Assembly: GCF_015711645.1 (NCBI RefSeq)
Contig: NZ_JABTEX010000010.1
Location: 1 to 64,000 of the forward strand
DNA length: 64,000 nucleotides
Direction: 5' to 3'
Source of the DNA: Planomonospora sp. ID82291
GTDB lineage: Bacteria > Actinomycetota > Actinomycetes > Streptosporangiales > Streptosporangiaceae
This document shows positions 29,967 to 37,296 of this stretch, in pieces; positions within the stretch are counted from its first letter, which is position 1; every line of letters begins with the position of its first letter. The notes under the pieces were generated by a model. That model was not told where the DNA came from. It did not search any database and worked only from the letters and a program-made list of their open reading frames with translations. A program made the position numbers and the translations under genes.

Positions 29967-30262
29967 GCGACCTGCCGACCACCCTGTCGCCCGAACGGCT
30001 CGCCGAACTCGCCGCCCAGGGCCGCGCCCAAGCCGGCCGCTCCCCCTTCGTGAACCCCGACACGGTCGCCCAGCTCAAGGAACTGCTCCGCGAGCGAGGC
30101 GAGACGTGGGCCGCAAGCATCCTGATGCGCGACCTGTCCCGCCGTTCCCTCCTCTTCCCCCACCTGCCGTGGCTGAAGGATGGGGAGATGGAGACGCTGG
30201 TCCTCGCCAACAAGGCGGAGTGGGAGCAGCTTGTCAGCGCGGCGGGCGGTGACGCCCGATGA
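29963..30262 (+). CDS. Hypothetical protein, duplicated-pair member B (99 aa)
   Basis: ATG overlaps previous stop. LSPERLAELAAQGRAQAG, LKELLRERGETWAASILMRD and KDGEMETLVLANKAEWEQL align with the first 95 residues of the protein at 30887. All-helical, no Cys. Overlaps the next gene. The pair A-B is duplicated as A'-(alpha-CTD)-B', so the unit is a tandem duplication with an insertion. Confidence 0.75.
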   Translation: MSDLPTTLSPERLAELAAQGRAQAGRSPFVNPDTVAQLKELLRERGETWAASILMRDLSRRSLLFPHLPWLKDGEMETLVLANKAEWEQLVSAAGGDAR

Positions 30263-30645
30263 CCGCCACCGCCGTACGGCTCGTCCCGTTCAACGCCACC
30301 CTCCCCGCCCTCATCCAGTTTCTCGACGCCAGCCCCGTCTGGGAGCGCGCCACGCGCCGCTCCGGCTTCCTCACCTGGGACCTTTCCCCCGACGTCTCCG
30401 ATGCCGTCTACGGTGGACGCCACCACAGCGTGAGCCTCCTCCCCGTCGACGTCGCCAAGCACGTCGACACCGAGAGCTGGTGCGCCGACGCGGTGAACAC
30501 CATCAACGCCGTGGCCCTCGGCCTGGACCCGAGCACCCGCCCCGACGCCGTTGAGCGGCTCGCCGCGATCTACCGGCTCGCCGAGCCCGGTAGCACCATC
30601 GCCCTCATCGCCTCCGGACAGGTGGAGGCGGTGGAGCCCGCATGA
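30259..30645 (+). CDS. Hypothetical protein, pair member A' (128 aa)
   Basis: ATG overlaps the previous stop. MTATAVRLVPFNATLPALIQ, HHSVSLLPVDVAKHVDTESW and VNTINAVALGLDPSTRPDAV are counterparts of the protein at 29586. The spacing of the conserved blocks is retained. No known domain. Overlaps the next gene by 4 bases. Confidence 0.75.
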   Translation: MTATAVRLVPFNATLPALIQFLDASPVWERATRRSGFLTWDLSPDVSDAVYGGRHHSVSLLPVDVAKHVDTESWCADAVNTINAVALGLDPSTRPDAVERLAAIYRLAEPGSTIALIASGQVEAVEPA

Positions 30646-30887
30646 GCACCCCGACGCAGAGCATGGCCGAGCTGGTCGCCAAGAGCGGCCTGCCCGACGA
30701 TCACCCGATCAAGGCGCTGCCCGGCCTGACCTGGCACGTCACCAAGCCTCTGGAGAAGGCGTCGATCGTCATGGTCGGCGACCTCGCTGCCCGTACCGAC
30801 GCCGAACTCCTCGGCGTCCCGAAGTTCGGCGGCCGCCGCCTGGAGGCGGTCAAGGCCGCGCTCGCCCGCGCTACTGGAGATGCCTGA
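30642..30887 (+). CDS. Stand-alone RNA polymerase alpha-CTD-like protein (81 aa)
   Basis: ATG overlaps the previous stop. After a 30-residue lead the sequence PLEKASIVMVGDLAARTDAE, LLGVPKFGGRRLEAVKAAL follows the helix-hairpin-helix pattern of the RNA polymerase alpha subunit C-terminal domain, in which the matching helices contact UP elements and activators. There is no N-terminal alpha domain, so it cannot assemble into polymerase. It could compete for DNA or activators, or act as an adaptor at the phage promoters; that is inference. It sits between A' and B' of a duplicated pair, as an insertion. Confidence 0.7.
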   Translation: MSTPTQSMAELVAKSGLPDDHPIKALPGLTWHVTKPLEKASIVMVGDLAARTDAELLGVPKFGGRRLEAVKAALARATGDA

Positions 30888-31516
30888 TGACGACCTGGCA
30901 GACCACGCTCTCCTCCGAGCAGCTCGACGAGCTCGCCGCCCAGGGGTACACGCAGGCCGCATGCTCCGCCCCGGGCGATCCCGCGGTGCTTAACGAGGTC
31001 ACCGACATCATCCGGAAGCGCGGCTCATGGTGGGCTGAGAGCATCCTGCGACGTAGCCTGGCCGACCGCAAGACGGGACGGGTAGCCGCGTTCCCGCCCT
31101 TGAGGGATGGCGAGATGGAGACGCTGATCCTCGCCCACCAGACCGAGGCGGAGATGGAGCGCGGCGAGCAGAGGGCACGCGAGGCGATCGCCGCGTGCGT
31201 CGCCCGCCACGGCGGCCACGCCTGGATGCTGGAGTGTGAACCGGAGGAGGCCCCCGTCCTGTCCTGCGCGCACGGCTGCCCGGCGCAGGCGCACACCCTG
31301 TTCCCCGAGGACCCCACTGACCTCATGGTCGGCGACCTCACCGCCGACGACGGCACGACCATCCACATCCAGGGCGGCGAGCACGACGCGACCTGCCTCG
31401 TGCAGATCCCCGTCTCAGTGGAGGTTGAGGACGTCATCTACCCGGGCGGGCCCTGGGGCGCCACCGAGTACGACGTGTTCATCCACCTCACCAACCGGCC
31501 AGGAGAGCAGCCGTGA
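30887..31516 (+). CDS. Hypothetical protein, pair member B' with extra domain (209 aa)
   Basis: ATG overlaps the previous stop (TGATG). Residues 1-95 are the paralogue of the 99-aa protein at 29963 (LSSEQLDELAAQGYTQA, WAESILRRSL, RDGEMETLILAHQTE). Residues ~110-209 are an added part with CVARHGG, CEPEEAPVLSCAHGC (possible zinc site) and a beta-rich tail DVIYPGGPWGATEYDVFIHL. Overlaps the next gene. Function unknown. Confidence 0.75.
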   Translation: MTTWQTTLSSEQLDELAAQGYTQAACSAPGDPAVLNEVTDIIRKRGSWWAESILRRSLADRKTGRVAAFPPLRDGEMETLILAHQTEAEMERGEQRAREAIAACVARHGGHAWMLECEPEEAPVLSCAHGCPAQAHTLFPEDPTDLMVGDLTADDGTTIHIQGGEHDATCLVQIPVSVEVEDVIYPGGPWGATEYDVFIHLTNRPGEQP

Positions 31517-31728
31517 CCCAGGAGAAGACCGACCACATCGACCGGAACCTGCTCATGCTGAACCACGCTCGGCGCATCGCCGTCGCCCTCGGCGCCGCCT
31601 CCGACGAGCCGTCGAACGTCGCCTACGAGCTGGACCAGCTCTTGGATGGCAAGGAGCTGACCATGGGGGAACTCCTGCTGGCGGCGCTCGCCGAGATCGC
31701 CGAGAAGCGCGAGCAGGAGCACACGTGA
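31513..31728 (+). CDS. 71-aa helical hypothetical protein
   Basis: GTG overlaps the previous stop. DHIDRNLLMLNHARRIAVAL, EPSNVAYELDQLLDGKELT, MGELLLAALAEIAEKREQE: an all-helical acidic protein. Its stop overlaps the start of a 9-codon ORF that leads into the integrase. Position suggests a possible recombination accessory, without sequence support. Confidence 0.7.
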   Translation: MTQEKTDHIDRNLLMLNHARRIAVALGAASDEPSNVAYELDQLLDGKELTMGELLLAALAEIAEKREQEHT

Positions 31729-31754
31729 GCAAGACCAGGCAGAGCACTCGGTGA
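31725..31754 (+). CDS. Nine-codon coupling ORF before the integrase
   Basis: GTG at 31725 overlaps the stop of the preceding gene and TGA at 31752-31754 overlaps the integrase GTG at 31751. The peptide would be VSKTRQSTR. Such an ORF keeps ribosomes moving through the 22-base gap and could couple integrase translation to the upstream genes. The alternative is chance. Confidence 0.45.
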   Translation: MSKTRQSTR

Positions 31755-32959
31755 ACGAGCACCTCCCCGAGACCACCACGGCGGGCAGCGATGCGCTGCC
31801 CGCCGTGGTGACGCCCGTCGATTCCCTCCGGAACCCCTACCTGGCCTACCTCGCCTCCCTCGACTCCGTAGAGTCCAAGCGCACCATGCGCGGCTGCCTC
31901 GACCGGATCGCCCGCATCCTCGCGGGCCGCGATCCGAACGGCACCGACCCGGAGACGGGCAAGCCCGACCCCGCCGTGCTGTCGATCACCGGGGAGAACG
32001 TCCGCTGGCATCTCCTGCGCTACGAGCACGCCATCCGGCTCCGGGAACTCCTCGCCGAGCAGACCAACAAGCAGGGGGAGCCCTGGTCACCGGCCTACCG
32101 CAACAAGCATCTGGTGGCGCTCCGGCAGATCCTCGACCAGGCGTGGCAGCTCGGTCTCATGAGCGCCGAGGAGAAGGACCGTGCCGTACGGCTCGACCCG
32201 TTCAAAGGCACGCGACTCCCTGCCGGCGAGCACCTGCCGATCGAGCGGGTCGGCGCGCTGCTCGCCGAGTGCGACGCCGACGCCGTCCTGGCCGGGCCCG
32301 ACGACGAGACCCCGCGCGAGCGTGCCCGGCGAGAGGTCCTGCGCCGGGTGGCGCTGCGGGACGCGGCGATCATCGCCGTGCTGTACGCCTCCGGGGTCCG
32401 GCGGGCAGAGCTCGCTGGGCTCGCCCTGGCCGACTACGACCCGGCCGCCCGCTCCCTGCGGGTACGCGGCAAGCGGGACAAGGAACGGCTCGTCTACATC
32501 ACCACCAGCGCCGTCGCCCGCGTCGAGGCATGGCTGACGGTGCGCGGCCGCGAGCCCGGGGGCCTATTCACGCCGTTCACGCCGCGCGGCGGCCACATCC
32601 GCCGCGACGCCCAGGGCCGCCCGGCGCACATGGACGGGCGGACGGTCGGCGACGTCCTCAACCTGCGCGGCGAGCAGGCCGGGGTCGGACCGCAGGCCGC
32701 GCACGACTTCCGCCGCACGTTCATCGGTGAGCTGCTCGACTCCGGCGTGGACCTGGCCACCGCCCAAGCCCTCGCCGGGCACGCCTCACCGACCACGACC
32801 GCCCGCTACGACCGGCGGCCGGAGCGACGCCGCCGCGAGGCCGTCGACCAGCTGCGCACACCGCCCGCGGTCCCGCTTCCCGGAGTCGTACGAAAGCGGG
32901 ACAAGCCGCCCGCCAGACAGGAAGATGAGACTCGCTCACGCGGCCGCCGGAGCGGCTGA
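31751..32959 (+). CDS. int: Tyrosine recombinase / integrase
   Basis: GTG start. 402 residues: N-terminal SAM-like arm/core-binding part (residues ~25-150) and a catalytic domain. The catalytic set is complete: Arg218 (GVRRAEL), Lys about 244 (GKRDKER), His318 and Arg321 (HDFRR), His344 (LAGHASPTTT) and Tyr353 (ARYDRR). It carries out site-specific integration of the element by Tyr-DNA covalent strand exchange. The C-terminal tail is basic. No attachment site is recognised next to it. It is the last gene of the run that begins at 29586. Confidence 0.92.
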   Translation: MNEHLPETTTAGSDALPAVVTPVDSLRNPYLAYLASLDSVESKRTMRGCLDRIARILAGRDPNGTDPETGKPDPAVLSITGENVRWHLLRYEHAIRLRELLAEQTNKQGEPWSPAYRNKHLVALRQILDQAWQLGLMSAEEKDRAVRLDPFKGTRLPAGEHLPIERVGALLAECDADAVLAGPDDETPRERARREVLRRVALRDAAIIAVLYASGVRRAELAGLALADYDPAARSLRVRGKRDKERLVYITTSAVARVEAWLTVRGREPGGLFTPFTPRGGHIRRDAQGRPAHMDGRTVGDVLNLRGEQAGVGPQAAHDFRRTFIGELLDSGVDLATAQALAGHASPTTTARYDRRPERRRREAVDQLRTPPAVPLPGVVRKRDKPPARQEDETRSRGRRSG

Positions 32960-32994
32960 ACGAGCGCCACGCGGCGCAGACAGGAAGGAACCGC

Positions 32995-33399
32995 ATGCCC
33001 ACCTCCCCGGAGCAGACCGGCCCGGCCGGCGACTCGACGGCCAAGGACTGGAACGCGCTGTGGCGCTCTGTGGTCGCTCATGCCATGGAGTGCGCTGAGC
33101 TGGCGGCCAACGCCGACCCGGCCAATCTCGGTGCGACCAGCGACTACGAAGACGCCCGCCAGGCGTTGGCTGCCGCCCTGCAGCGGAAGCCCATGCTGTT
33201 CAACGTGCACGGTGCCGCGCACCGCTTCCATAAGTCGCTGGGCGCCACCGAAGACCTGTCTGCCCGGCTCGCCAGCGGCGGGCTCGGCCCGGAGGAGCTG
33301 GACCTCCTGTTCTCTGCGCAGATGCTCGGGAAGGCGCTGTACGAGTTCGATGCAGCGGGCGGCCTGATGACTCAGGGTGCAACGCCGAAAGCACCCTGA
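32995..33399 (+). CDS. Hypothetical helical protein (134 aa)
   Basis: ATG with AGGAAGGA upstream, 35 bases after the integrase. Helical throughout (LWRSVVAHAMECAELAANAD, DYEDARQALAAALQRKPMLF, EELDLLFSAQMLGKALYEF). No known domain. A small hairpin (CAGGGTGC/GCACCCTG, about 33373-33398) overlaps its stop codon and may terminate the integrase transcript. Confidence 0.7.
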   Translation: MPTSPEQTGPAGDSTAKDWNALWRSVVAHAMECAELAANADPANLGATSDYEDARQALAAALQRKPMLFNVHGAAHRFHKSLGATEDLSARLASGGLGPEELDLLFSAQMLGKALYEFDAAGGLMTQGATPKAP

Positions 33400-33410
33400 C
33401 CTGCCGATGC

Positions 33411-33437
33411 GACGTTAAGCACGAAATGCTCTAGCTT
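33411..33437 (+). promoter_or_regulatory. P2-family promoter (copy 4)
   Basis: GACGTTAA (33411-33418), 13-bp gap, TAGCTT (33432-33437); heads the overlapping gene run 33472-35542. Confidence 0.8.
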
Positions 33438-33471
33438 CCTCTCCCCGCCGTCCTGGAGAGGAAGCCAGAGC

Positions 33472-33726
33472 ATGCCCCAACCCCCCGATGCGGCCGTGCT
33501 GCCGCCGTACAGCGGCCCGGACACCGACTGCCTGAAGTGCGGCGCGACCGGCGCAAACACCCAACACCGACCGGCCCGCGGGCCGATCGCCCTTCCGTGG
33601 AACCCGGAGGTCCTGGTCGACGGGCCCCGGCCCGAACGGATGGCCCGCCAATGCCGCTGCTGCGGCTACCAATGGGACGAAGCCCCCCAGGACGCCAAGC
33701 CCGCCCCAGCCGAGGTGAGCCGGTGA
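33472..33726 (+). CDS. Zinc-ribbon protein (84 aa)
   Basis: ATG with GAGAGGAAG upstream. CLKCGATG near residue 22 and CRCCGYQWDEAP near residue 62 form a classic two-pair zinc ribbon with a Trp. First gene of the P2 copy 4 run; its stop overlaps the next GTG. Probably nucleic-acid binding; function unknown. Confidence 0.75.
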   Translation: MPQPPDAAVLPPYSGPDTDCLKCGATGANTQHRPARGPIALPWNPEVLVDGPRPERMARQCRCCGYQWDEAPQDAKPAPAEVSR

Positions 33727-34007
33727 GAGCCGACAACCCCGGAATGAGCCTGTGGTTCGTCACCCTCGGCGGCGGCCGCCGCTTGCTCCGGCGGATCACC
33801 CTGTACGGCGAGCACCTCGGGCTGACGGTCACCCACCAGCACGACGGCGCTCTCCTGTTCCGCCACCACCGAGTCACCGCCGCGGGCCCCGACCGGACGG
33901 TCCGGAGGTTCTTCCGTACGGTGGACCGCGTCCTCTCGAGCGAGCGGAAGCGCAAGCAGGAGCAGAGCCGCGCTGACCTCCTGGCCCGTCTGCGGGGTGA
34001 GGCGTGA
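33723..34007 (+). CDS. Small basic hypothetical protein (94 aa)
   Basis: GTG overlaps the previous stop. Beta-rich N-terminus (MSLWFVTLGGGRRLLRRITL, HHRVTAAGPDRTVRRFFRTV) and a helical Lys/Arg/Glu tail (SSERKRKQEQSRADLLARL). Basic composition fits DNA or RNA contact. Its stop overlaps the next start (TGATG). Confidence 0.7.
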   Translation: MRADNPGMSLWFVTLGGGRRLLRRITLYGEHLGLTVTHQHDGALLFRHHRVTAAGPDRTVRRFFRTVDRVLSSERKRKQEQSRADLLARLRGEA

Positions 34008-34498
34008 TGGGATTCGTCCAGCACGGGCCCGAGAGCTTCTGCTCTTGGTGGTCCAGCACCGAGCACCCCATCGACCGGCTCCCCGTCGAACTCGACTGGC
34101 GGCTGCCCGTGCCGGAGCCGGGCCAGCCGATCACCGGGACCTGCAAGTCGTGCGGCCGGTACGGCGTCGTCTACGAGCCGCCCGGCATCCCGGCCGAGGC
34201 GCAGGCGTCGACGGCGGCGTTCCGGCAGTGGTTGAAGGAGGCGATCGCTGATCGCGTTGGCCGGTTTGGGGAGCCGCCGTTCGTCGGCCATCGTGGAGAG
34301 GCGGACGTGGCGCTGCTCGGCTGGCACCAGCCGGTCGAGATCGTCCGCACGACGGGCAGGTGGAGGGCGCCGGAGGCCGTCCAGGAGTGCCGGGAGTGCG
34401 GGAGTCGCGGCGGGCCGTACCCGTGCCGGACGCTGCGGATGGTGGCCGCGCCGTACCGGTTCGACTTCCCCGGCCACCGGCGGGAGTGGCTGCCGTGA
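34004..34498 (+). CDS. Zinc-ribbon-containing protein (164 aa)
   Basis: Starts GTG ATG; the ATG at 34007 overlaps the upstream stop and may be the true start. CKSCGRYG near residue 46 and CRECGSRG with PCRTLRMV near residue 137 are two Cys pairs. The middle is helical with FRQWLKEAIADRVGRFGEPP. Common in actinophage early regions; no function known. Overlaps the next gene by 4 bases. Confidence 0.75.
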   Translation: MMGFVQHGPESFCSWWSSTEHPIDRLPVELDWRLPVPEPGQPITGTCKSCGRYGVVYEPPGIPAEAQASTAAFRQWLKEAIADRVGRFGEPPFVGHRGEADVALLGWHQPVEIVRTTGRWRAPEAVQECRECGSRGGPYPCRTLRMVAAPYRFDFPGHRREWLP

Positions 34499-34719
34499 AG
34501 CACCGATTCAAGCGCGACGAGTACGGCGAGGTCGACTACTTCGCTCATGAGTGGCACATCCACAACGGGCCTCGGTGCCTGTGGTGCGGTGACTCGTGGT
34601 GCATGTGGTGTGAGCGGGGACGCCATACCGAGGAATGCCCCGAAGGGGAGGCGGCGCGTCGTCGCCTGCACCGGGCGAAGCGCTCCTACATCACCAAGAT
34701 CCGGCGGAGGCGGCGGTGA
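34495..34719 (+). CDS. Cys-rich basic small protein (74 aa)
   Basis: GTG overlaps the previous stop. CLWCGDSWCMWCERG gives three close Cys pairs, followed by a His and Cys (HTEEC), and a basic tail (RRLHRAKRSYITKIRRRRR). A zinc-finger-like nucleic-acid binder is likely. Overlaps the next gene. Confidence 0.75.
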   Translation: MKHRFKRDEYGEVDYFAHEWHIHNGPRCLWCGDSWCMWCERGRHTEECPEGEAARRRLHRAKRSYITKIRRRRR

Positions 34720-35195
34720 CCGACTCCGGTTCCTACGCCCGAGGCGGTGAGGTCCCCGCCGGCGTGCTCGACGTCGACCCCGGCCCGCTCCCGGAAGCTG
34801 TCTCCCCTTGCCTGTATCGGATCCCGATCGTGGAGAGCCGCGTGGCGTCCGCTCCGCTGCTCCTCAAGGGGCCCGTCACGCTGTACGTCATTCCGGAGGA
34901 CAGCGACGTCGACCACCCGGACACGTGGAAGCCGCTCGGCGTGCTGGACGGCGCCGGCCTCCAGCTCGCGGGGGAGCGGAAACCGCTCGACTTCCCGGAC
35001 ATGACCCTCGGGCCCTGGCCGGTGGACGACTGGAGCCGCATGCTGCCTGACTGGTCGACTCCCCGAACGCTGATGTTCGATCTCCTGCCGTGGCGGCCGG
35101 ACTCCAGGTCGTGGCGGGCGTACCGGCGCCGGACCGGCCGCACCCACCCGGCCGCCCACCGGGTCAAAAGCCTGTACCGGCGGAGGCGCCGATGA
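34716..35195 (+). CDS. Hypothetical protein with basic tail (159 aa)
   Basis: GTG overlaps the previous stop. Beta-rich (CLYRIPIVESRVASAPLLLK, PVTLYVIPEDSDVDHPDTW) and Trp/Pro-rich, ending HRVKSLYRRRRR. No known family. Same basic ending as the preceding protein (IRRRRR), so they may bind the same nucleic acid or partner. Confidence 0.7.
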   Translation: MTDSGSYARGGEVPAGVLDVDPGPLPEAVSPCLYRIPIVESRVASAPLLLKGPVTLYVIPEDSDVDHPDTWKPLGVLDGAGLQLAGERKPLDFPDMTLGPWPVDDWSRMLPDWSTPRTLMFDLLPWRPDSRSWRAYRRRTGRTHPAAHRVKSLYRRRRR

Positions 35196-35542
35196 ACCGG
35201 CGGGACCTGCCGTGCTGCCCGGTCTGCCTGTCCGCGGAGCTCGTGGAGATGCGTCATTCGATCAACGGCCCGGGGTGGGCGCGCTACCGGTGCGGCCACG
35301 TCGTCCGCGGGTTCATGGCCGCCGCCCTGCGGCTGCCCTCGGCGGCCGAGGAAGCGAAGCGCCGGGCGGACGAGCGGGCCCGGCAGGTCGCCGAGGCCGC
35401 GCGGATCGTGCGCGAGCACGTCGGCGGGATGCGACTGCTCTACGAGCTCGGCCTGGCTGGCATCCCGTACGACGTTCTCGTCTCGACCCTCACCCGCCCC
35501 GAGACTGAGGAGAGCTTGCAGAGCCGCGCGGCGCCGCTGTAG
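35192..35542 (+). CDS. Hypothetical protein with N-terminal zinc finger (116 aa)
   Basis: ATG overlaps the previous stop. CCPVCLSAELVEM and RYRCGH supply the zinc ligands, followed by an Ala/Arg/Glu helical stretch (AAEEAKRRADERARQVAEAA) and YELGLAGIPYDVLVSTLT. Last gene of the P2 copy 4 overlapping run. Confidence 0.7.
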   Translation: MNRRDLPCCPVCLSAELVEMRHSINGPGWARYRCGHVVRGFMAAALRLPSAAEEAKRRADERARQVAEAARIVREHVGGMRLLYELGLAGIPYDVLVSTLTRPETEESLQSRAAPL

Positions 35543-35672
35543 CGTGCCGAGAGAAGTCCTCATCATCCCTGCGAGGGATCGGCCGGTATCGCTGATGAAT
35601 CCGCGACCGTGCCTCATCGCCCCTTCAGAGGGGTCGTCACGCAGTGACAGCAGCTCGCAGTGGGAGGACACC

Positions 35673-36014
35673 ATGGACAAGCCCCGGCACCGATCGACCC
35701 CGTGGCGTCGCGACGCCATGGGGCTGATCTTCCCCGCCGAGGCGCGTGCGGGTGTCCTCTCCGCGGTGGCCGGCGGGGAGACCGTGAGCGAGGCCATGGA
35801 GCGGTACGGCTTGCCGCATGAGATCGCCTTCGGTCGGGCCCGGTGGGACACCGAGTGGCGGGATCAGCTCTACCGCGCGCTCATGGACGGGCGGGACCCG
35901 AGCCTGGAGCACGGCCGGGCGCGGACGTACCGGGGCGGGTGCAGGTGCCCGGAGTGCATGGCCACGCAGTCCGGCTGCACGGCGGCGCAGCGGTTCCTGC
36001 AGACGGCGGGGTAA
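35673..36014 (+). CDS. Hypothetical protein with C-terminal CRCPEC motif (113 aa)
   Basis: ATG with GGGAGGA upstream. MDKPRHRSTPWRRDAMGLIF, GGETVSEAMERYGLPHEIAF reads like an HTH recognising part, and the C-terminus HGRARTYRGGCRCPECMATQ is a Gly-Cys-Arg-Cys motif often at the end of small phage DNA-binding proteins. Separate from the previous run by 130 bases. Putative DNA-binding protein. Confidence 0.7.
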   Translation: MDKPRHRSTPWRRDAMGLIFPAEARAGVLSAVAGGETVSEAMERYGLPHEIAFGRARWDTEWRDQLYRALMDGRDPSLEHGRARTYRGGCRCPECMATQSGCTAAQRFLQTAG

Positions 36015-36156
36015 CGCGACGGGTGGGGCAGCCTCCCGGGGCCACCCCACCCATCTTTCTCCCACCTGCTCGACGCGGCCGTTGGGTGCGGGCCGCTTCA
36101 GGACGGCGGGAGGTCATCATCCGCAGCCGATGATCTTACTCCGGCCGCGCCTCCCG

Positions 36157-37281
36157 CTATGCGCCCGTCAGGCCAAGGGAGGGCTGTTTCAGCAGGACGC
36201 GCAGTCGCTCCTCTGCTGCGTGAACCGCAGCGGTGACGGCGTCCATGTGATCCGCCGGCAGGACTCCCGCGCCGAGTCCCGACGCGGCGAGCACGGCGGT
36301 GAGCACCTCCTCCTGCCGGTGGGTCATCCGCGAGCGCATCACGGGGTGGTCCAGGACATCGCGGGCAGCGTAGGCGTCACCGGATGCCACGTCGATGACC
36401 GCGGCCCGCAGATCAGCGGCGCACGGCGTGGACCGGTCGGCGGTCAGGTCGAACGCGGTCAGGCCGAGACGGGCCCGGAACGCCGCCGTCATCGGCTCCG
36501 GCTCCGCGATCAACGTGAGCGTCTCCCGCACCACCTGGTCGATCTCCTGCTCCGGCGCCAGGGAGGGGTCCGGCCGGCAGTAGATGCGCAGGATGGCCGC
36601 GACGGTGTTCTCCCACGGCTCGTCCGGGGCGGTGGAGTCGATCATTTCGGTGGCCTGCTGGTGGAGGCCCTGCTCCAGCAGCGACATGATCTTGATCTGG
36701 CGTCCGTCGAGGAGCCGGTTGCCGATGCCGTGGTGCGCGGCCATGGTCGCGGCCGCCGCGGTCCAGCGGCCGCCGCGGGCGAGGGCTCTGGCGCCGTCGA
36801 TGAGCAGGGCGACCCACAGCTCCTCGCAGAGTTTCCGGTGGTCGGCGTCGGTGCGGATCCACGGCGACAGGTCGACGTCGTGGCCGCGGATGAGCGCCGT
36901 CCCGCGCTGCTGGGCGGCGCGGTACAGCCGCTGGAGCACCTCGAAGGCGCCGTCGCCGTCGCCCTCGCGGATCAGCAGCCGCGCGATGTTCACCACTGGC
37001 ATCAGCGCCATCACGGCGATGTCCTGCTCCAGGCTGCCGGCCCCGGCGAAGACGCGGTGCTGCCTCCAGCACAGGTCCGCGGCAAGGTCGGGCATCCCGG
37101 TGTCGGAGGCGATCAGCGCGGCGAAGTTCAGGACGCCGCAGGCGCGGGCCACCCGCTCGTGGTGGTCCGCGCCGTCCGACTCGACCAGCGCGGTGAGCTC
37201 GGCGATGCGTTTGTCCAGGGGCATTCCGGGCGGTTTGGGCCGCCGGACCAGGGGGATGCGGCAGGCTATCGCTGGGTTCAT
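36157..37281 (-). CDS. TPR-like helical protein in the lanthipeptide cluster
   Basis: 374 residues, entirely helical with repeated HxxA/LxxA spacing (RVARACGVLNFAALIASDTG, DLAADLCWRQHRVFAGAGSL, LCEELWVALLIDGARALARG), typical of tetratricopeptide-like scaffolds. It starts 15 bases after the methyltransferase gene and is the last gene of the minus-strand biosynthetic operon. Its role is unknown; TPR proteins of this size in RiPP clusters may bind peptide or regulate. No membrane segment. Confidence 0.7.
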   Translation of the reverse strand: MNPAIACRIPLVRRPKPPGMPLDKRIAELTALVESDGADHHERVARACGVLNFAALIASDTGMPDLAADLCWRQHRVFAGAGSLEQDIAVMALMPVVNIARLLIREGDGDGAFEVLQRLYRAAQQRGTALIRGHDVDLSPWIRTDADHRKLCEELWVALLIDGARALARGGRWTAAAATMAAHHGIGNRLLDGRQIKIMSLLEQGLHQQATEMIDSTAPDEPWENTVAAILRIYCRPDPSLAPEQEIDQVVRETLTLIAEPEPMTAAFRARLGLTAFDLTADRSTPCAADLRAAVIDVASGDAYAARDVLDHPVMRSRMTHRQEEVLTAVLAASGLGAGVLPADHMDAVTAAVHAAEERLRVLLKQPSLGLTGA

Positions 37282-37296
37282 CGCGCTGCTCTCCTT

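Noticed and set aside
32960-33410. An attachment site next to the integrase
   Set aside because: No tRNA-like segment or convincing repeat was found on either side of the gene within the window.
33434-33465. Hairpin GCTTCCTCTCC/GGAGAGGAAGC sequestering the ribosome site of the 33472 gene
   Set aside because: Its 5' arm overlaps the P2 hexamer and lies upstream of the expected transcription start, so it would not be in the RNA.
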